A DNA stretch of 64,000 nt from Paenibacillus sp. FSL R5-0912 (GTDB lineage: Bacteria; Bacillota; Bacilli; Paenibacillales; Paenibacillaceae). Numbering within the stretch: the first letter of the stretch is position 1; each line of letters begins with the position of its first letter. The translations under genes were made by a program, and so were the position numbers. Shown here piece by piece: positions 63,845 to 64,000 of the stretch. The DNA lies in contig NZ_CP009282.1 in NCBI RefSeq assembly GCF_000758605.1, forward strand, positions 2,108,001-2,172,000, read 5' to 3'. The notes under the pieces were generated by a model. That model made no database searches. It was not told the DNA's origin and was given only the letters and a program-made list of their open reading frames with translations.

Positions 63845-63885
63845 ATACTGCGGACTGCAGGAAGCAGTAGCTCACGAAATTATTA

Positions 63886-63960
63886 CACACAAACTTAGCG
63901 TATGCTTTCGGAGTGAGTTTGTACGAAGATCACTCAAGAAGCATAGGCTCACAAACTTTA
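63886..63960 (+). promoter_or_regulatory. Structured leader before the last gene
   Basis: ATGCTT and GAGTGA (63907-63921) pair with TCACTC and AAGCAT to form a two-part stem. ACAAACT just upstream can instead pair with AGTTTGT inside it, and CACAAACTT recurs next to the ribosome site. Two mutually exclusive folds are possible. Confidence 0.4.
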
Positions 63961-63973
63961 GGGAGGTTTTACT

Positions 63974-64000
63974 GTGTACGCACAAAACGGAACGCCATTC
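63974..64000 (+). CDS. Start of a coat-like gene (cut by the window edge)
   Basis: The GTG at 63974 has GGGAGG 7 bases upstream and opens a frame reading (M)YAQNGTPF before the sequence ends. A CotF-type coat protein is likely from the neighbour, but nine codons cannot prove it. Confidence 0.55.

Overview
The window is chromosomal DNA of a spore-forming, low-to-mid-GC Firmicute, most probably Paenibacillus or a close relative. Evidence: strong AGGAGG-type ribosome sites, Bacillus-like gene sets (glcT-ptsG-ptsH-ptsI, a T-box-controlled pheS/pheT, mutS2 with a Smr domain, an NfeD protein with floT), a spore-coat-like gene at the right edge, and two-component systems of the YesM/YesN type. No rRNA, tRNA, CRISPR, integrase or transposase was seen. 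A genus call from reading alone is an inference.

Layout. (1) 1-5.96 kb: Leloir galactose genes galK-galE-galT, a 51-bp tandem repeat array, and an iron alcohol dehydrogenase. (2) 6.2-10.7 kb: NfeD-like protein plus flotillin behind an ECF-sigma-like promoter, then an ABC ATPase/permease pair. (3) 10.9-16.1 kb: the glucose PTS, with the GlcT antiterminator, its target leader, ptsG, ptsH and ptsI. (4) 16.3-22.5 kb: an MFS protein, a cytoplasmic type I pullulanase, a truncated esterase remnant, and a membrane PAS-GGDEF protein. (5) 23.0-29.1 kb, minus strand: an 883-aa exported protein of unknown function followed by a MacAB/YknXYZ-like adaptor, ATPase and permease. (6) 29.3-35.9 kb: T-box leader, pheS, pheT and a ZapA domain fused to about 600 residues of coiled coil. 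(7) 36.4-44.6 kb: a xylose module made of an anchored sugar-binding sensor, LytS/YesM-type kinase and YesN-type regulator, followed by xylF-xylG-xylH. (8) 44.7-51.9 kb: a CuA-type lipoprotein, a GGDEF protein, a YvlD-like protein, mutS2, a DUF350 protein, small membrane and zinc-ribbon proteins, and an MFS protein. (9) 52.0-54.4 kb: a DcuS/DcuR (CitA/CitB)-type two-component system. (10) 54.5-59.7 kb: an RpiR-type regulator divergent from a complete ECF transporter (S, fused A-A, T) and a PHP phosphoesterase. (11) 59.8-64 kb: a hypothetical protein, a fumarate-reductase-like flavolipoprotein, a DAO-family oxidase, and a spore-coat-like pair running off the edge.

How it works together. Much of the window is carbohydrate uptake and its control: glucose PTS with antitermination, galactose conversion, alpha-glucan debranching, and xylose sensing and uptake with a near-consensus cre site. 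The ECF/RpiR/PHP cluster is the best candidate for an undescribed system: a complete transporter with its own SIS-domain regulator and a phosphoesterase, but no substrate that can be named. Two structured non-coding repeat families also stand out. One occurs twice, each time inside a gene pair that is normally tight (galE/galT and pheS/pheT). The other forms a 51-bp array whose hairpin arms change together.
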